NCBI GenBank assembly: GCA_030691635.1
Contig: JAUYEF010000141.1
Span: forward strand, 1 to 58,468
Source of the DNA: Bacillota bacterium
Lineage (GTDB): Bacteria; Bacillota; Sulfobacillia; JAUYEF01
Length of the DNA: 58,468 bases
Direction of reading: 5' to 3'
Notes under the pieces: generated by a model
The model's database searches: none
Seen by the model: only the letters and a program-made list of their open reading frames with translations
What the model was told of the DNA's origin: nothing
Shown here: in pieces, positions 47,479 through 56,350 of the stretch
Numbering within the stretch: the stretch's first letter is position 1
How the letters are laid out: every line of letters begins with the position of its first letter
Translations under genes and position numbers: made by a program

Positions 47479-48402
47479 GTGCCTTGCAGCGATGCTGTCA
47501 AGTCCGTGCTTGCCGGCGGGTTGCCGGGAAGGGTGCCCAGCGGCGAGTTCTATCTTGAACCGCATCTCGCCAGGCGGCTTCTCCTGGGCAAACCCGTAGA
47601 CGGCCTCGAGCCAGTAGACGGCCACGAGCGTCACGACGCGCAGGTCGAGGACACCGTGCTGGCGGCGGAGATGCTGGGGCTGGACTACTTGTGCGTCCAC
47701 ACGTCGCCGCGTCCGGGCGACTACTGGCGGGGACCGTGCAAGGACGACATCGCCGGCCTCATACGGCGTGGCTTCTTCGTCTTCGGGTTCGTGGACGGGG
47801 GCTTCGGAAGGCTGTGCCGAGAGTGGGGTTTTGAGCGTACTCTGGCGTTCGCGGCAAACCGTCCGGATGAGACCATGACACTGGTACTGGGGCTTGCGAG
47901 TGAAGGGGCAGAAGAGGCCAGGCGCGTCCTGGACCTGGGGGCCGGAGCTATCATGCTGGGGGAGGATTTCGCGTATGAGAGGGGCCTCTTGCTCCACGAG
48001 CGCTTGATCGCCCATATCATCTTCCCGGAGATTGAGTACTGGGCGAAGACGCTGGGCGCGCCTGTGGTGCTGCATTGCGACGGCGACATCTCGCGCATCG
48101 CACCATCTCTGCCGGAGACCGGAGTGGCGGGTCTCCATTCCCTTGAACATGCGGTCGACGGGCGCCTTGATATCTACGCCGCGCTCGGGCGCCGGGGCAT
48201 GGTCCTCATGGGTGGAGTGCCTCATCCGGCGCTACAGGGCGATGCCACCCGCGCTGCAGACTTGGCGCACGAGATCATCACCGCCTGTGAAGGCCTTCCC
48301 TATGTGTTCGGCTCGTCCGCCGGCGTGCTTGATGAGGGACTGGACCCCTCAGCGGTGCGCGCCGCCTACTCGACGCTGAGGGCTCATGCCACTGGGAGAT
48401 GA
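47479..48402 (+). CDS. uroporphyrinogen decarboxylase (UroD)/MtaA-family protein
   Basis: This 307-aa TIM-barrel protein belongs to the UroD superfamily, in which anaerobes keep many corrinoid-dependent methyltransferases (MtaA/MtbA type) besides true UroD. It has VEDTVLAAEMLGLDYLCVH, GAIMLGEDFAYERGLLLHERLIAHIIFPEIEYWAKTLGAPVVLHCDGDISRIAPSL in pieces: the metal or substrate strand H-C-D-G-D, then GVAGLHSLEHAVDGRLDIYAALG, MGGVPHPAL, and the closing GSSAGVLDEGLDP. The usual H-x-C-G of MtaA is H-C-D-G here. GTG 47479 follows GGGAGGTG by eight bases. With acs genes in the same window, methyl transfer to or from a corrinoid is a fair guess, but no corrinoid protein is adjacent. Confidence 0.75.
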   Translation: MPCSDAVKSVLAGGLPGRVPSGEFYLEPHLARRLLLGKPVDGLEPVDGHERHDAQVEDTVLAAEMLGLDYLCVHTSPRPGDYWRGPCKDDIAGLIRRGFFVFGFVDGGFGRLCREWGFERTLAFAANRPDETMTLVLGLASEGAEEARRVLDLGAGAIMLGEDFAYERGLLLHERLIAHIIFPEIEYWAKTLGAPVVLHCDGDISRIAPSLPETGVAGLHSLEHAVDGRLDIYAALGRRGMVLMGGVPHPALQGDATRAADLAHEIITACEGLPYVFGSSAGVLDEGLDPSAVRAAYSTLRAHATGR

Positions 48403-48535
48403 GGGCTCATGCCCTTGGGCGCTGAGGGCATCGAATACGCTCAGGTGTTTGGCGCAGAATAGGAGCGGGATTGGGCCGTCGGCAGACCGGCGCCGGCGTC
48501 GCAAGGGGTTTACGCTGGACCTGTTGAATCTCGTG

Positions 48536-48566
48536 AGCCTGGGACGCTATCCCCGGGCTTTTCTTC
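48536..48566 (+). terminator. rho-independent terminator or attenuator before the NusG-II gene
   Basis: AGCCTGGG (48536-48543) pairs with CCCGGGCT (48552-48559, one G-T pair) and is followed by TTTTCTTC. It lies 134 bp after the UroD-family stop and 18 bp before the NusG-II start, so it either ends the upstream transcript or acts as a leader attenuator. Confidence 0.7.
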
Positions 48567-48583
48567 ATTCGTCGGAGGGTTCG

Positions 48584-48931
48584 ATGACCAGGCTCGACCG
48601 GATACTGGTATTCGCTGTCCTGGCGGTCGCGGCCATAGCGGCCGCGTACTTTGGGTTTCTACGGCTGAGCACAGCTCCTGTGATGGTGGTCATAACCACC
48701 GAGAAGGGCGAGGAGGCACGAGAGAGCCTCGGCATCCCACAACGAACGATAACTGTGACAGGGCCCGTCGGCAAGAGCATCATCGAGTTCCAGGACTCCA
48801 GAGTCCACATGCTATGGTCAGACTGCCCCGACAAGATTTGCATGAAGATGGGCTGGATCGCTGAGGTGGGCCAGGTGGTCGTGTGCATGCCGAACAAGGT
48901 CGTCATCTCGATACGGGGGGATGCCAGGTAG
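48584..48931 (+). CDS. NusG domain II-containing exported protein
   Basis: The 115-aa protein has an N-terminal membrane anchor (RILVFAVLAVAAIAAAYFGF) and a small beta-barrel domain of the NusG-II/KOW-like type: EKGEEARESLGIPQRTITVTGPVGKSIIEFQ, MLWSDCPDKICMKMGWI, then VVVCMPNKVVISI. The C-P-D-K-x-C motif is the family hallmark. In Bacillota the gene almost always precedes a Gx transporter gene, and both occur near rnf or flavin-linked genes; the exact role is unknown. ATG 48584 follows GGAGGG. Its stop abuts the ATG of the next gene. Confidence 0.87.
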   Translation: MTRLDRILVFAVLAVAAIAAAYFGFLRLSTAPVMVVITTEKGEEARESLGIPQRTITVTGPVGKSIIEFQDSRVHMLWSDCPDKICMKMGWIAEVGQVVVCMPNKVVISIRGDAR

Positions 48932-49453
48932 ATGGAGTCGAGGACGGGGACCCCCAGGCTGGTGCTCTTGGCGCTTCTGACCGCGCTCGCCATCGCGCTG
49001 CATTACGTTGAGGCGCTGATTCCGGTGCCTTATGTGATGCCGGGCGCGAAACTGGGCCTGGCGAATGTGGTGGCGCTCTACGTCGTCGTGGAGCAGGGCA
49101 TGGCGAGCGCGCTGACGGTCAGCGCCCTCCGCACAGTCCTGGGAAGCTTACTCTCTGGTACATTCCTCTCCGTGACGTTCATCCTGAGCTTCTCCGGCGC
49201 CGTGCTCAGCACTGCAGTGATGGGGGCCATCAACGCCTTCGGTCGCGGAGGGTTGAGCGTCACAGGGCTCAGCATCGCAGGCGCGGTTACGCATAATGTC
49301 GGGCAGCTTTTCGCTGCGGCATACATAGTCCGGCAGGCGGGAGTCTTTTTCTACCTTCCGTACCTGCTGCTTTTCGCTCTGCCCACAGGTTTCTTCGTCG
49401 GATGCGTGGTCTCGAGGCTGCCGAAGCACATGAAGAACAGGCAGCATGCCTGA
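48932..49453 (+). CDS. Gx transporter family membrane protein
   Basis: The 173-aa protein has five or six membrane segments and matches the Gx transporter family once annotated as heptaprenyl diphosphate synthase component I: LVLLALLTALAIALHYVEALIP, PGAKLGLANVVALYVV (conserved P-G-x-K-L-G-L-A-N), LRTVLGSLLSGTFLS, FSGAVLSTAVM and GAVTHNVGQLFAAAYI. It is similar in build to ECF S components and may import a small molecule. It follows the NusG-II gene without a gap, the usual pairing, and precedes rex by 56 bp. Confidence 0.88.
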   Translation: MESRTGTPRLVLLALLTALAIALHYVEALIPVPYVMPGAKLGLANVVALYVVVEQGMASALTVSALRTVLGSLLSGTFLSVTFILSFSGAVLSTAVMGAINAFGRGGLSVTGLSIAGAVTHNVGQLFAAAYIVRQAGVFFYLPYLLLFALPTGFFVGCVVSRLPKHMKNRQHA

Positions 49454-49509
49454 ATGTGGGAGGAATGCCAGGCGGAGAGTATCGAAGATAGCCTCTGGGA
49501 GGTGGGGTA

Positions 49510-50142
49510 GTGCGTGATGCCAGTGCTCCCGAAGTCGTCGTCCGGCGTCTTGCCCTTTACTTACGGGTCCTGAACGGTACCAGCGCGGACGACAAAGACT
49601 ACATTTCCTCACAGGAATTGGGCGAGCGGACCAGCGTCTCCGCCGCGCAGGTCAGGAAGGACCTTGCCTTCTTCGGCGAGTTCGGGAAGCAGGGAGTCGG
49701 ATATGAGGTCAGGTTCCTGCGGGGGGAGATCGCCAGGATATTGAACGTGGACAGGGTCGTCCGCTTCGTGATCCTCGGCGCCGGGGAACTGGGAGTGGCT
49801 CTTGCGAGGTACACCCAGCGCCGGCGCGAAACGGAACACCGTTACCCCTTCCTGCTGGCGGGCCTGTTCGACGTCGACCCCTCAAAGATCGGCCAGATGG
49901 TTGATGGTACAGCGATAGAACACCTTGATGCGCTACAGGATGCGGTCAAAGAAGGCGGAGTGCGAATGGCGCTCATAACCGTGCCTGCCCAGGCCGCTCA
50001 GGAGGCCGTGAATGCGGCGGTGCGCGCCGGAATACGGGCGATACTGAACTTCGCGCCCAAGAGCGTCTCCGTGCCGGAGAACGTGCGGCTGCACAACGCC
50101 GATGTCACGCTCGACCTTCACCATCTGGCGTATTTCCTTTAG
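49510..50142 (+). CDS. rex: redox-sensing transcriptional repressor Rex
   Basis: Rex represses fermentation and respiration genes when NADH/NAD+ is low and lets go on binding NADH. The 210-aa protein has an N-terminal winged helix (VVVRRLALYLRVL, YISSQELGERTSVSAAQVRKDLAFFGEFG) and a Rossmann domain (FVILGAGELGVALARY, FDVDPSKIG) with the family C-terminal domain-swapped helix region (NFAPKSVSVPENVRLHNADVTLDLHHLAYFL in part). Its G-x-G-x-x-G is intact. GTG 49510 follows GGGAGGTGGGG. Likely targets in the genome are hydrogenase and decarboxylase genes; I could not find a clear TTGTTAA-type operator in this window. Confidence 0.94.
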   Translation: MRDASAPEVVVRRLALYLRVLNGTSADDKDYISSQELGERTSVSAAQVRKDLAFFGEFGKQGVGYEVRFLRGEIARILNVDRVVRFVILGAGELGVALARYTQRRRETEHRYPFLLAGLFDVDPSKIGQMVDGTAIEHLDALQDAVKEGGVRMALITVPAQAAQEAVNAAVRAGIRAILNFAPKSVSVPENVRLHNADVTLDLHHLAYFL

Positions 50143-50239
50143 CGGGCAATAACGGTTCTCGGGGCAGGTTTATCTCCCTCGAGACGCGAAAGTGAGATAG
50201 AATAGCTTGAGGGATTCTTGCCAGGCAGCCAAAAACCAC

Positions 50240-50351
50240 AGTCTAGTAGCAGACTCATCATCATGAGAGACATGGGAATAAAGCGAAAAACGCACGCTCT
50301 GTGTCTTGGGGCAGAGCCTCAAAGCTCTTGGCTTTTGAGGCTTCGTTTATT
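50240..50351 (+). promoter_or_regulatory. structured leader RNA ahead of the methylmalonyl-CoA decarboxylase operon
   Basis: Several short helices can form between rex and mmdA: AGTCT/AGACT (50240-50255), the competing CTCAT/ATGAG (50254-50267), AGACA with TGTCT (50268-50272 with 50302-50306), and GCTCTG/CAGAGC (50296-50317). The last overlaps by two bases the 5' arm of an intrinsic terminator. Overlapping alternative helices before a terminator are what a cis-acting attenuator or riboswitch would show. I recognise no known aptamer. Confidence 0.4.
50316..50351 (+). terminator. intrinsic terminator in the mmdA leader
   Basis: GCCTCAAAGC (50316-50325) pairs with GCTTTTGAGGC (50331-50341, one bulged T) and is followed by TTCGTTTATT. 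It lies 57 bp before the mmdA start. It could end a rex transcript or control read-through into the decarboxylase genes. Confidence 0.75.
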
Positions 50352-50408
50352 ACAGCGCCAGGCAGCGACTTGGCTCTGTGCCATAACAACAGATTCGAGG
50401 TGGATAGG

Positions 50409-51956
50409 GTGACTATAGAAGGAAGACTTGCCGATCTAGAGTCGCGTCGCGAAAGTGTAAAGCAGGGTGGGGGCGTGAGACGAGTAGAAAGGCAGCATGC
50501 GAGCGGGAAGATGACCGCCCGCGAAAGGATAGCTGCCTTCGTCGATGAGGGTTCTTTTGTCGAGATGGACCCTTTTGTCAAGCACAGAGCGACCGACTTC
50601 GGCATGGACAAGACTGAGGCGCCCGGCGAAGGAGTCGTCACGGGATGGGGACGTGTGAATGGCCGGAGAGTTTTCCTGGCTTCGCAGGACTTCACTGTCA
50701 TCGGTGGGTCGCTTGGAGAAGCGCACGCCGCCAAGATAACCAAGGCCATGGACCTGGCAGCGAAAATGGGCGCGCCGTTTGTGGGTATCAATGATTCAGG
50801 CGGCGCGAGGATCCAGGAGGGCGTGGATTCGCTCAAGGGGTATGGGGACATCTTTCACAGGAACACGATCTACTCAGGTGTCATCCCGCAGATATCCGTC
50901 ATCATGGGCCCCTGCGCCGGCGGCGCAGTCTACTCGCCTGCTCTGACCGATTTTGTCTTCATGTCTAAAGGAGCGAACATGTTCATAACCGGCCCGCAGG
51001 TCATCAAGGCGGTCACCGGCGAGGAAGTATCCACGGAGGACCTGGGCGGGGCTTATGTGCACAACCAGGTGAGCGGCGTCGCCCACTTCATCGCCGATAG
51101 TGAGAAGGACTGCCTCGAGATGGTCAAGAGGCTGCTCGGATACCTTCCTTCGAACAACATGGAAGATCCTCCGGCCGCCGAGACAGGCGACGATCCGGAC
51201 CGCTCCACGCCCGAACTCAGGGAGATCATACCTGTGGAGCCCAACAAGGCCTATGACATCTACGATGTGATAGCGCCCGTCGTGGACGCAGGCACGTTCA
51301 TGGAAGTGCACCCGCTCTACGCAACCAACATCGTCACGGGTTTCGCCAGGCTAGGCGGCAGGACAGTCGGAGTGGTGGCGAACCAGCCGCGCGTCAAGGC
51401 CGGCAGTTTGGACATAGACGCCTCGGACAAGGCCTCTAGGTTCGTCCGGTTCTGCGACTCGTTCAATGTTCCCTTGCTCACGCTCGTGGACGTGACCGCG
51501 TACCTCCCGGGGGTCGTGCAGGAACACGGCGGAATCATAAGGCATGGCGCCAAGCTGCTTTACGCATACTCAGAGGCGACAGTGCCGAAAGTGACCGTCA
51601 TCCTGCGCAAAGCCTACGGAGGCGCGTATATCGCCATGTGCAGCCGCCACCTCGGCGCCGATGTGGTGTATGCTCTCCCCACCGCGGAGATCGCTGTCAT
51701 GGGCGCCGATGGCGCAGCCAACATCATCTTCAGGGATGATATCGCCAAGGCCGAGAACCCCGCCGAGGCGCGAAAGCAGAAGATCGCTGAGTTCAAAGAG
51801 AAGTTCGCCAACCCGTACGTGGCTGCGGCGCGGGGTTTCGTGGATGATGTCATCGACCCTGCCGAGATACGGCCCAGGCTGGTGGAGGCGTTCTCCATGG
51901 CCAAGAGCAAAGTGGAGGAGAGGCCGGCCAAGAAGCATGGGAATATCCCTGTATGA
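50409..51956 (+). CDS. mmdA: methylmalonyl-CoA decarboxylase alpha subunit (carboxyltransferase)
   Basis: This 515-aa biotin-dependent carboxyltransferase moves CO2 between an acyl-CoA and biotin. It has both crotonase-fold halves: [70 protein letters not shown], then [55 protein letters not shown] and [16 protein letters not shown]. With genes for the gamma, biotin and beta subunits directly behind, it belongs to the Na+-pumping methylmalonyl-CoA (or related acyl-CoA) decarboxylase. GTG 50409 follows GAGGTGG; GTG 50400 is in frame. Glutaconyl- or malonyl-CoA as substrate cannot be excluded, though a mutase-associated MeaB downstream favours methylmalonyl-CoA. Confidence 0.92.
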   Translation: MTIEGRLADLESRRESVKQGGGVRRVERQHASGKMTARERIAAFVDEGSFVEMDPFVKHRATDFGMDKTEAPGEGVVTGWGRVNGRRVFLASQDFTVIGGSLGEAHAAKITKAMDLAAKMGAPFVGINDSGGARIQEGVDSLKGYGDIFHRNTIYSGVIPQISVIMGPCAGGAVYSPALTDFVFMSKGANMFITGPQVIKAVTGEEVSTEDLGGAYVHNQVSGVAHFIADSEKDCLEMVKRLLGYLPSNNMEDPPAAETGDDPDRSTPELREIIPVEPNKAYDIYDVIAPVVDAGTFMEVHPLYATNIVTGFARLGGRTVGVVANQPRVKAGSLDIDASDKASRFVRFCDSFNVPLLTLVDVTAYLPGVVQEHGGIIRHGAKLLYAYSEATVPKVTVILRKAYGGAYIAMCSRHLGADVVYALPTAEIAVMGADGAANIIFRDDIAKAENPAEARKQKIAEFKEKFANPYVAAARGFVDDVIDPAEIRPRLVEAFSMAKSKVEERPAKKHGNIPV

Positions 51957-51979
51957 GGCAGACAAGGAGATGATACTGC

Positions 51980-52483
51980 GTGCCGGATAACTTTTTGGGT
52001 GGCCTGCAGCTCGCGATCATCGACATGGCAGTCGTCTTTGCTGTCCTCGCAGGGCTCATAGTCGTGATCCAGGCCACAAAGGCGCTGCTCACGCGCGCCA
52101 ACGGCAAGGCGAAGGGCCCAGACGAAAACGGCGAGGACGAAGGGCGGCACGAGATCGTGGATCTGGTTTCCCAGACATCTCCGGGCCATCGCGCGGAGGG
52201 AGACGAGACTCAGTTGGCAGAGCCTTTTGCGGTCGGAACGCCGGCCCAAGCGGAAATCGAGCCGGCCGAGCCTCAAGGACTGGCGGGCGGGGTCATAGCG
52301 GCGATTTCCGCAGCGCTTCACGCGTATGTGGGACCGGACGTGCCTGTGCGGATCAAGTCCATCACGCCCGTTCCCGGCGCTGTCATGGATACCTGGCTGG
52401 TGGCGGGCAGAGGCCGGTTGATGCGAACGGGTCTGGGTCCCAGACAGAGGAGGTCTAAGTCATGGCGAAACGTTTCAGAGTAA
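51980..52483 (+). CDS. mmdD: decarboxylase small membrane subunit (OadG/MmdD-like)
   Basis: The 167-aa protein has one N-terminal membrane helix (LAIIDMAVVFAVLAGLIVVIQATKA), a long acidic linker (GPDENGEDEGRHE and on to about 95), and a C-terminal stretch (GGVIAAISAALHAYVG, PVRIKSITPVP, W) shared by clostridial OadG-type subunits. OadG/MmdD holds the peripheral carboxyltransferase on the membrane beta subunit. GTG 51980 follows AAGGAGA. Its last 22 bases overlap the biotin carrier gene. The C-terminal end is arginine-rich (RQRRSKSWR). Confidence 0.85.
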   Translation: MPDNFLGGLQLAIIDMAVVFAVLAGLIVVIQATKALLTRANGKAKGPDENGEDEGRHEIVDLVSQTSPGHRAEGDETQLAEPFAVGTPAQAEIEPAEPQGLAGGVIAAISAALHAYVGPDVPVRIKSITPVPGAVMDTWLVAGRGRLMRTGLGPRQRRSKSWRNVSE

Positions 52484-52935
52484 CAGTGAATGGCCAAGCA
52501 TATGAGGTCGAAGTTGAGGAAGTGGGCAGGCCGGAAACCGCAAGTGCCGGGATGCCTGCTCCGGAAAGCATGGCGGCAAGACCTGCCCCTGTCGCTGCGA
52601 CTGCGCCCATCGCCCGGCCTGAACCGAAACCCATAGTCGCTGCTCAGGCGCCTGCGCCCAAGCTCAGACCGGCGAGTGCCTCTCCTCGGCCGTCCGGGCC
52701 GGCAGTACCGGCGGGCAAAGGCGTGATCACCGCACCCATCCCCGGCGTGATAAGCCAGGTGAAGGTACATCCAGGCCAAGCCGTCAAGACCCGCGAGGTC
52801 TTGATGCTGCTGGAAGCCATGAAGATGCAGAACGAGATCCTCGCGGCTCATCCTGGGACGGTCCGGGAGGTCTACGTTTCCAATGGAGCCACCGTCAACA
52901 CCGGAGACAAGCTTGTTGCCATCGATCCAGAGTAG
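52462..52935 (+). CDS. mmdC: biotin carboxyl carrier subunit of the decarboxylase
   Basis: This biotin protein has 157 aa. An N-terminal strand (KRFRVTVNGQAYEVEVEEV) leads into a proline/alanine linker (about 25-85), and the biotinyl domain has VITAPIPGVISQVKVHPGQAV, the acceptor lysine in LLEAMKMQNEI, and GATVNTGDKLVAID at the end. The carboxyl group travels on this biotin from MmdA to the membrane beta subunit. SD AGGAGG precedes ATG 52462, inside the end of mmdD. Confidence 0.93.
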   Translation: MAKRFRVTVNGQAYEVEVEEVGRPETASAGMPAPESMAARPAPVAATAPIARPEPKPIVAAQAPAPKLRPASASPRPSGPAVPAGKGVITAPIPGVISQVKVHPGQAVKTREVLMLLEAMKMQNEILAAHPGTVREVYVSNGATVNTGDKLVAIDPE

Positions 52936-52965
52936 AAGGGAACGAACCGGCACAGCCCGGAGCGC

Positions 52966-54084
52966 ATGAACCTGATCGACGCGTTCGCGACACTCTACGC
53001 AAGCACGGGGCTCACGCGGCTCACGTTCGGGCACCTGGTCATGATCACCGTGGGCATCGTGCTCCTTTACCTTGCCATCTGGAGGGGGATGGAGCCGCTC
53101 CTGCTGCTGCCGATCGGGTTTGGGGCTGTCCTCGCTAACCTTCCCGTCACCGGCATAATGGAACCGGGCGGGCTCTTGCACTTCCTGTACTTCGGAGTGG
53201 AGAAGGAGATATTCCCTCCGCTCATCTTCCTCGGGGTGGGGGCGATGACCGACTTCGGACCGATGATCGCCAACCCAATCACCATACTCATGGGAGCCGC
53301 GTCGCAGATAGGCGTGTTCATAGCCATGCTGGGCGCCATGGCGGGCCGCTTCACCATCCAGGAGGCCGCATCTATAGGCATCATCGGCGGGGCTGACGGG
53401 CCCACCGCGATCTACCTTACGATGAAGCTGGCGCCTCACCTGCTGGGCCCGATTGCGGTGGCCGCATACTCATACATGTCTCTCGTGCCGATGATACAGC
53501 CGCCGATAATGCGCTGGCTGACGACTCCAGCGGAGCGAGAAGTGATGATGCAGCAGCTGCGGCCGGTATCGAAGACCGAGAGGATCGTGTTCCCGATCGT
53601 TGTCACCATCGTCGTGTCGCTGCTCCTGCCACCGATCGCGCCTCTCATCGGCATGCTGATGCTCGGAAACCTTTTCAGGGAGGCGGGTGTCGTCGAGAGG
53701 CTGAGCAAGACCGCGGCCAACGAACTGATCAATATCGTGACGATCTTCCTTGCCACATCTGTGGGCGCAACGATGAGCGCTGAGAACTTCTTCAATATGA
53801 GGACCGGGTTCATCATCGCGCTGGGCCTTGTGGCTTTCGCCGGAGGCACCGCAGGCGGCGTGATCTTGGGAAAGGTGCTGTACAAGATGACCGGCGGCAA
53901 GGTGAACCCGCTGATAGGTTCTGCAGGTGTGTCGGCCGTTCCGATGGCCGCGCGGGTTTCGCAGATGGTGGGGCAGGAGTCGAACCCGAGCAACTTCCTG
54001 CTCATGCACGCCATGGGGCCAAACGTCTCAGGGGTCATAGGGACCGCGGTCGCCGCCGGGGTCATGCTGTCCCTGCTGAAATAG
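52966..54084 (+). CDS. mmdB: Na+-translocating decarboxylase beta subunit
   Basis: The 372-aa membrane protein decarboxylates carboxybiotin and exports Na+. It has about nine hydrophobic segments and the conserved motifs [29 protein letters not shown] (Asp of the Na+ site), [44 protein letters not shown] in parts, [17 protein letters not shown] and [25 protein letters not shown] 52966 has a weak SD. An intrinsic terminator follows, so the operon mmdA-mmdD-mmdC-mmdB ends here. The pump would turn a decarboxylation into a sodium gradient for ATP or transport. Confidence 0.94.
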   Translation: MNLIDAFATLYASTGLTRLTFGHLVMITVGIVLLYLAIWRGMEPLLLLPIGFGAVLANLPVTGIMEPGGLLHFLYFGVEKEIFPPLIFLGVGAMTDFGPMIANPITILMGAASQIGVFIAMLGAMAGRFTIQEAASIGIIGGADGPTAIYLTMKLAPHLLGPIAVAAYSYMSLVPMIQPPIMRWLTTPAEREVMMQQLRPVSKTERIVFPIVVTIVVSLLLPPIAPLIGMLMLGNLFREAGVVERLSKTAANELINIVTIFLATSVGATMSAENFFNMRTGFIIALGLVAFAGGTAGGVILGKVLYKMTGGKVNPLIGSAGVSAVPMAARVSQMVGQESNPSNFLLMHAMGPNVSGVIGTAVAAGVMLSLLK

Positions 54085-54100
54085 CCTATTTGAGCCTGAG

Positions 54101-54134
54101 GACCCCCGGCACGGCCGGGGGTCTTGCATAATTT
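54101..54134 (+). terminator. rho-independent terminator after mmdB
   Basis: GACCCCCGGC (54101-54110) and GCCGGGGGTC (54114-54123) pair perfectly around ACG and are followed by TTGCATAATTT. Confidence 0.88.
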
Positions 54135-54177
54135 GCAGATGCCGTTCCGACAGTAGCGGGACTTGGGGGTGCGTTCT

Positions 54178-55374
54178 TTGGCCGAGCCGCTTTCCGGCCT
54201 GCGCGTGCTGGATCTGACGCGCGTCTTGTCAGGGCCGTATGCGACCATGGTGCTGGGAGACCTTGGCGCCGAGATCATAAAGGTTGAGATCCCCGGCAAG
54301 GGAGACGACTCAAGGGACTACGGGCCGTTCCTCGCGGGGGAAAGCGCCTACTTCATGAGCATCAACCGCAATAAGAAGAGCATCGTTCTGAACCTGAAGA
54401 CGGCGGGAGGCCGTGAGATCCTCCTCCGGCTGGCGGAGGCATCCGATGTCCTGGTCGAGAACTTCAGGCCCGGCACGATGGACAAGCTGGGTCTCGGCTA
54501 CGGCCTTCTCAGCGAGCGAAACCCACGCCTCGTCTACGCCGCGTGCTCCGGGTTCGGTTCCACCGGGCCGTTCGCCCAGAAGCCGGCCTACGACATCATC
54601 GTGCAGGGCATGGGCGGCATAATGAGCGTGACTGGCCACCCAGACGGGCCTCCGACCAGGGTGGGCGTCTCCATCGGCGACATCGTGGCCGGGCTCTTCA
54701 CCGTGATCGCCATCCAGGCCGCAGTCCAGGAGCGGGAACGGAGTGGCCTCGGGCAGTTCATAGACGTGTCCATGCTTGATTGCCAGCTCGCCATCCTGGA
54801 AAACGCCATCGCCCGCTATACCATAACCGGAGAGGTTCCGGGCCGCTTGGGCAACCGGCACCCCACGATAACCCCCTTCACCTCACTTGAGACAGAAGAT
54901 GGGGCCGTGATATTCGGAGCGGGTAATAATGCGCTGTTCAGGCGATTGTGCGACGCCATCGGGCGGCCGGACCTGGCGAATGACCCGAGATTCGAGACGA
55001 ACGCATCACGCACGACCGTTTGGGAGCCAGCGCTGAAGCCCGTGCTTGAGGCGATATTCCGGACACGTACTACGGCGCACTGGCTGGAGAAACTGGAGGG
55101 CCTGGGCAGTCCCTGCGGGCCCATCAACACCATCGATAAGGTGCTCTCGAACCCCCAGGTGGCGTCGCGCGGGATGCTTGTCGAGCTGGAACACCCCGTC
55201 GCGGGAAAGCATGTGGTCGCCGGGCCGCCCTTCAAGATGTCGAGGACCCCACCATCGGCCTGCACGGCCGCGCCTGTGCTGGGTGAACATACGGAGGCGG
55301 TCCTCCGGGACGTGCTCAAGTTCGACACGTCGGATATCGAGAGGTACAAGAAAGAAGGATGCTTCGAGCCTTGA
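54178..55374 (+). CDS. class III (CaiB/BaiF) CoA transferase
   Basis: The 398-aa family III CoA transferase moves CoA between carboxylic acids through an aspartyl intermediate. Motifs: LSGLRVLDLTRVLSGPYATMVLGDLGAEIIKVE split by proline, GDDSRDYGPF, RNKKSIVLNLK, VENFRPGTMDKLGLGY, ACSGFGSTGPFAQKPAYDII, SVTGHPDGPPTRVGVSIGD with the expected catalytic aspartate at D168, and GNRHPTITPF. TTG 54178 follows GGGGGTG by six bases. meaB follows ten bases after its stop. Together with the decarboxylase it suggests activation of an acid such as propionate, succinate or methylmalonate; the substrate is not deducible. Confidence 0.9.
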   Translation: MAEPLSGLRVLDLTRVLSGPYATMVLGDLGAEIIKVEIPGKGDDSRDYGPFLAGESAYFMSINRNKKSIVLNLKTAGGREILLRLAEASDVLVENFRPGTMDKLGLGYGLLSERNPRLVYAACSGFGSTGPFAQKPAYDIIVQGMGGIMSVTGHPDGPPTRVGVSIGDIVAGLFTVIAIQAAVQERERSGLGQFIDVSMLDCQLAILENAIARYTITGEVPGRLGNRHPTITPFTSLETEDGAVIFGAGNNALFRRLCDAIGRPDLANDPRFETNASRTTVWEPALKPVLEAIFRTRTTAHWLEKLEGLGSPCGPINTIDKVLSNPQVASRGMLVELEHPVAGKHVVAGPPFKMSRTPPSACTAAPVLGEHTEAVLRDVLKFDTSDIERYKKEGCFEP

Positions 55375-55384
55375 GGTGCCCAAG

Positions 55385-56350
55385 ATGCTTGAGATAGTCC
55401 AGAAGCTGCTGGCGGGAGACAGGCGCGCCCTCTCTCGCGCGATGAGCCTTGTTGAGGACGAAGAGCCGGAAGCCAGGCAGATCATGAGGGAAGTCCACCC
55501 GGAGAGCGGAAAGGCCCATGTCATCGGCGTGACGGGACCGCCCGGGGTGGGCAAGAGCACACTGGTCGACGCGCTCGCTGCGGAGTACCGCCGGACGGGA
55601 GCGACCGTCGGCATCGTGGCCGTGGACCCGTCAAGCCCCTTCACAGGGGGAGCGCTGCTGGGCGACCGCATCAGGATGCAGCGGCACACACTGGATCCGG
55701 GTGTCTTCGTCCGCTCGCTTGCGACCAGAGGCAAGACCGGCGGCATCTCGGCCGCCACCGGCGCGGTCGCGAAGCTGCTCGACGCTTCGGGCAGGGATAT
55801 CGTGATCATCGAAACCGTGGGCGCCGGCCAGTCTGAAGTAGAGATCATGAAGCATGTCGCCAGCGTGATCGTCGTGATGGCGCCGGGGCTGGGCGACGAC
55901 ATCCAGGCGATCAAGGCGGGGATTCTTGAGATAGCCGACGTGTTCGTGGTCAACAAGGCAGACCTCGACGGCGCAGCGAGGACTGCGAGAGACCTCGAGT
56001 CTGCGCTGGACTTGAGAGCCGCCGCTGCATGGGTGCCCCCGGTGCTGCTGACGGTCTCCAGGTCGGGCGAGGGAGTGAAAGAGCTGCGCGAGAAACTTGA
56101 GGAGCACCTCGCCTTCCTGAAGCGGGAGGGCGGCTGGGAGCAGCGCCTGGCGCGTTCGGCGCGGGCCGAGATGGAGGATATCCTGGCACGCAAGCTTGTC
56201 CGGGAGGTCGGTGGCGGAGATAGCTGGCAGCGCGCTCAGGACCATGTCAAGGCAGTGGCTGCTCGAGAGATGGACCCCTACACGGCGGCGGACGAGCTCG
56301 TCCAGGCTTATCTGGAACGGATGGGCGCGGGGCGGGGCAGGGACAGGTGA
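55385..56350 (+). CDS. meaB: methylmalonyl-CoA mutase-associated GTPase MeaB
   Basis: MeaB protects and reloads adenosylcobalamin-dependent methylmalonyl-CoA mutase. The 321-aa G3E-type protein has the P-loop GVTGPPGVGKSTLVDALA, IVAVDPSSPFTGGALLGDRIRMQ, the base-facing switch IIETVGAGQSEVEI, VVVMAPGLGDDIQAIKAGILEIADVFVVNKAD in pieces (N-K-A-D is G4) and a helical C-terminal dimerisation arm. ATG 55385 follows GAGGTG by six bases. The mutase subunits themselves are not in the window, but the neighbouring decarboxylase and CoA transferase give the gene a pathway setting. Confidence 0.93.
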   Translation: MLEIVQKLLAGDRRALSRAMSLVEDEEPEARQIMREVHPESGKAHVIGVTGPPGVGKSTLVDALAAEYRRTGATVGIVAVDPSSPFTGGALLGDRIRMQRHTLDPGVFVRSLATRGKTGGISAATGAVAKLLDASGRDIVIIETVGAGQSEVEIMKHVASVIVVMAPGLGDDIQAIKAGILEIADVFVVNKADLDGAARTARDLESALDLRAAAAWVPPVLLTVSRSGEGVKELREKLEEHLAFLKREGGWEQRLARSARAEMEDILARKLVREVGGGDSWQRAQDHVKAVAAREMDPYTAADELVQAYLERMGAGRGRDR

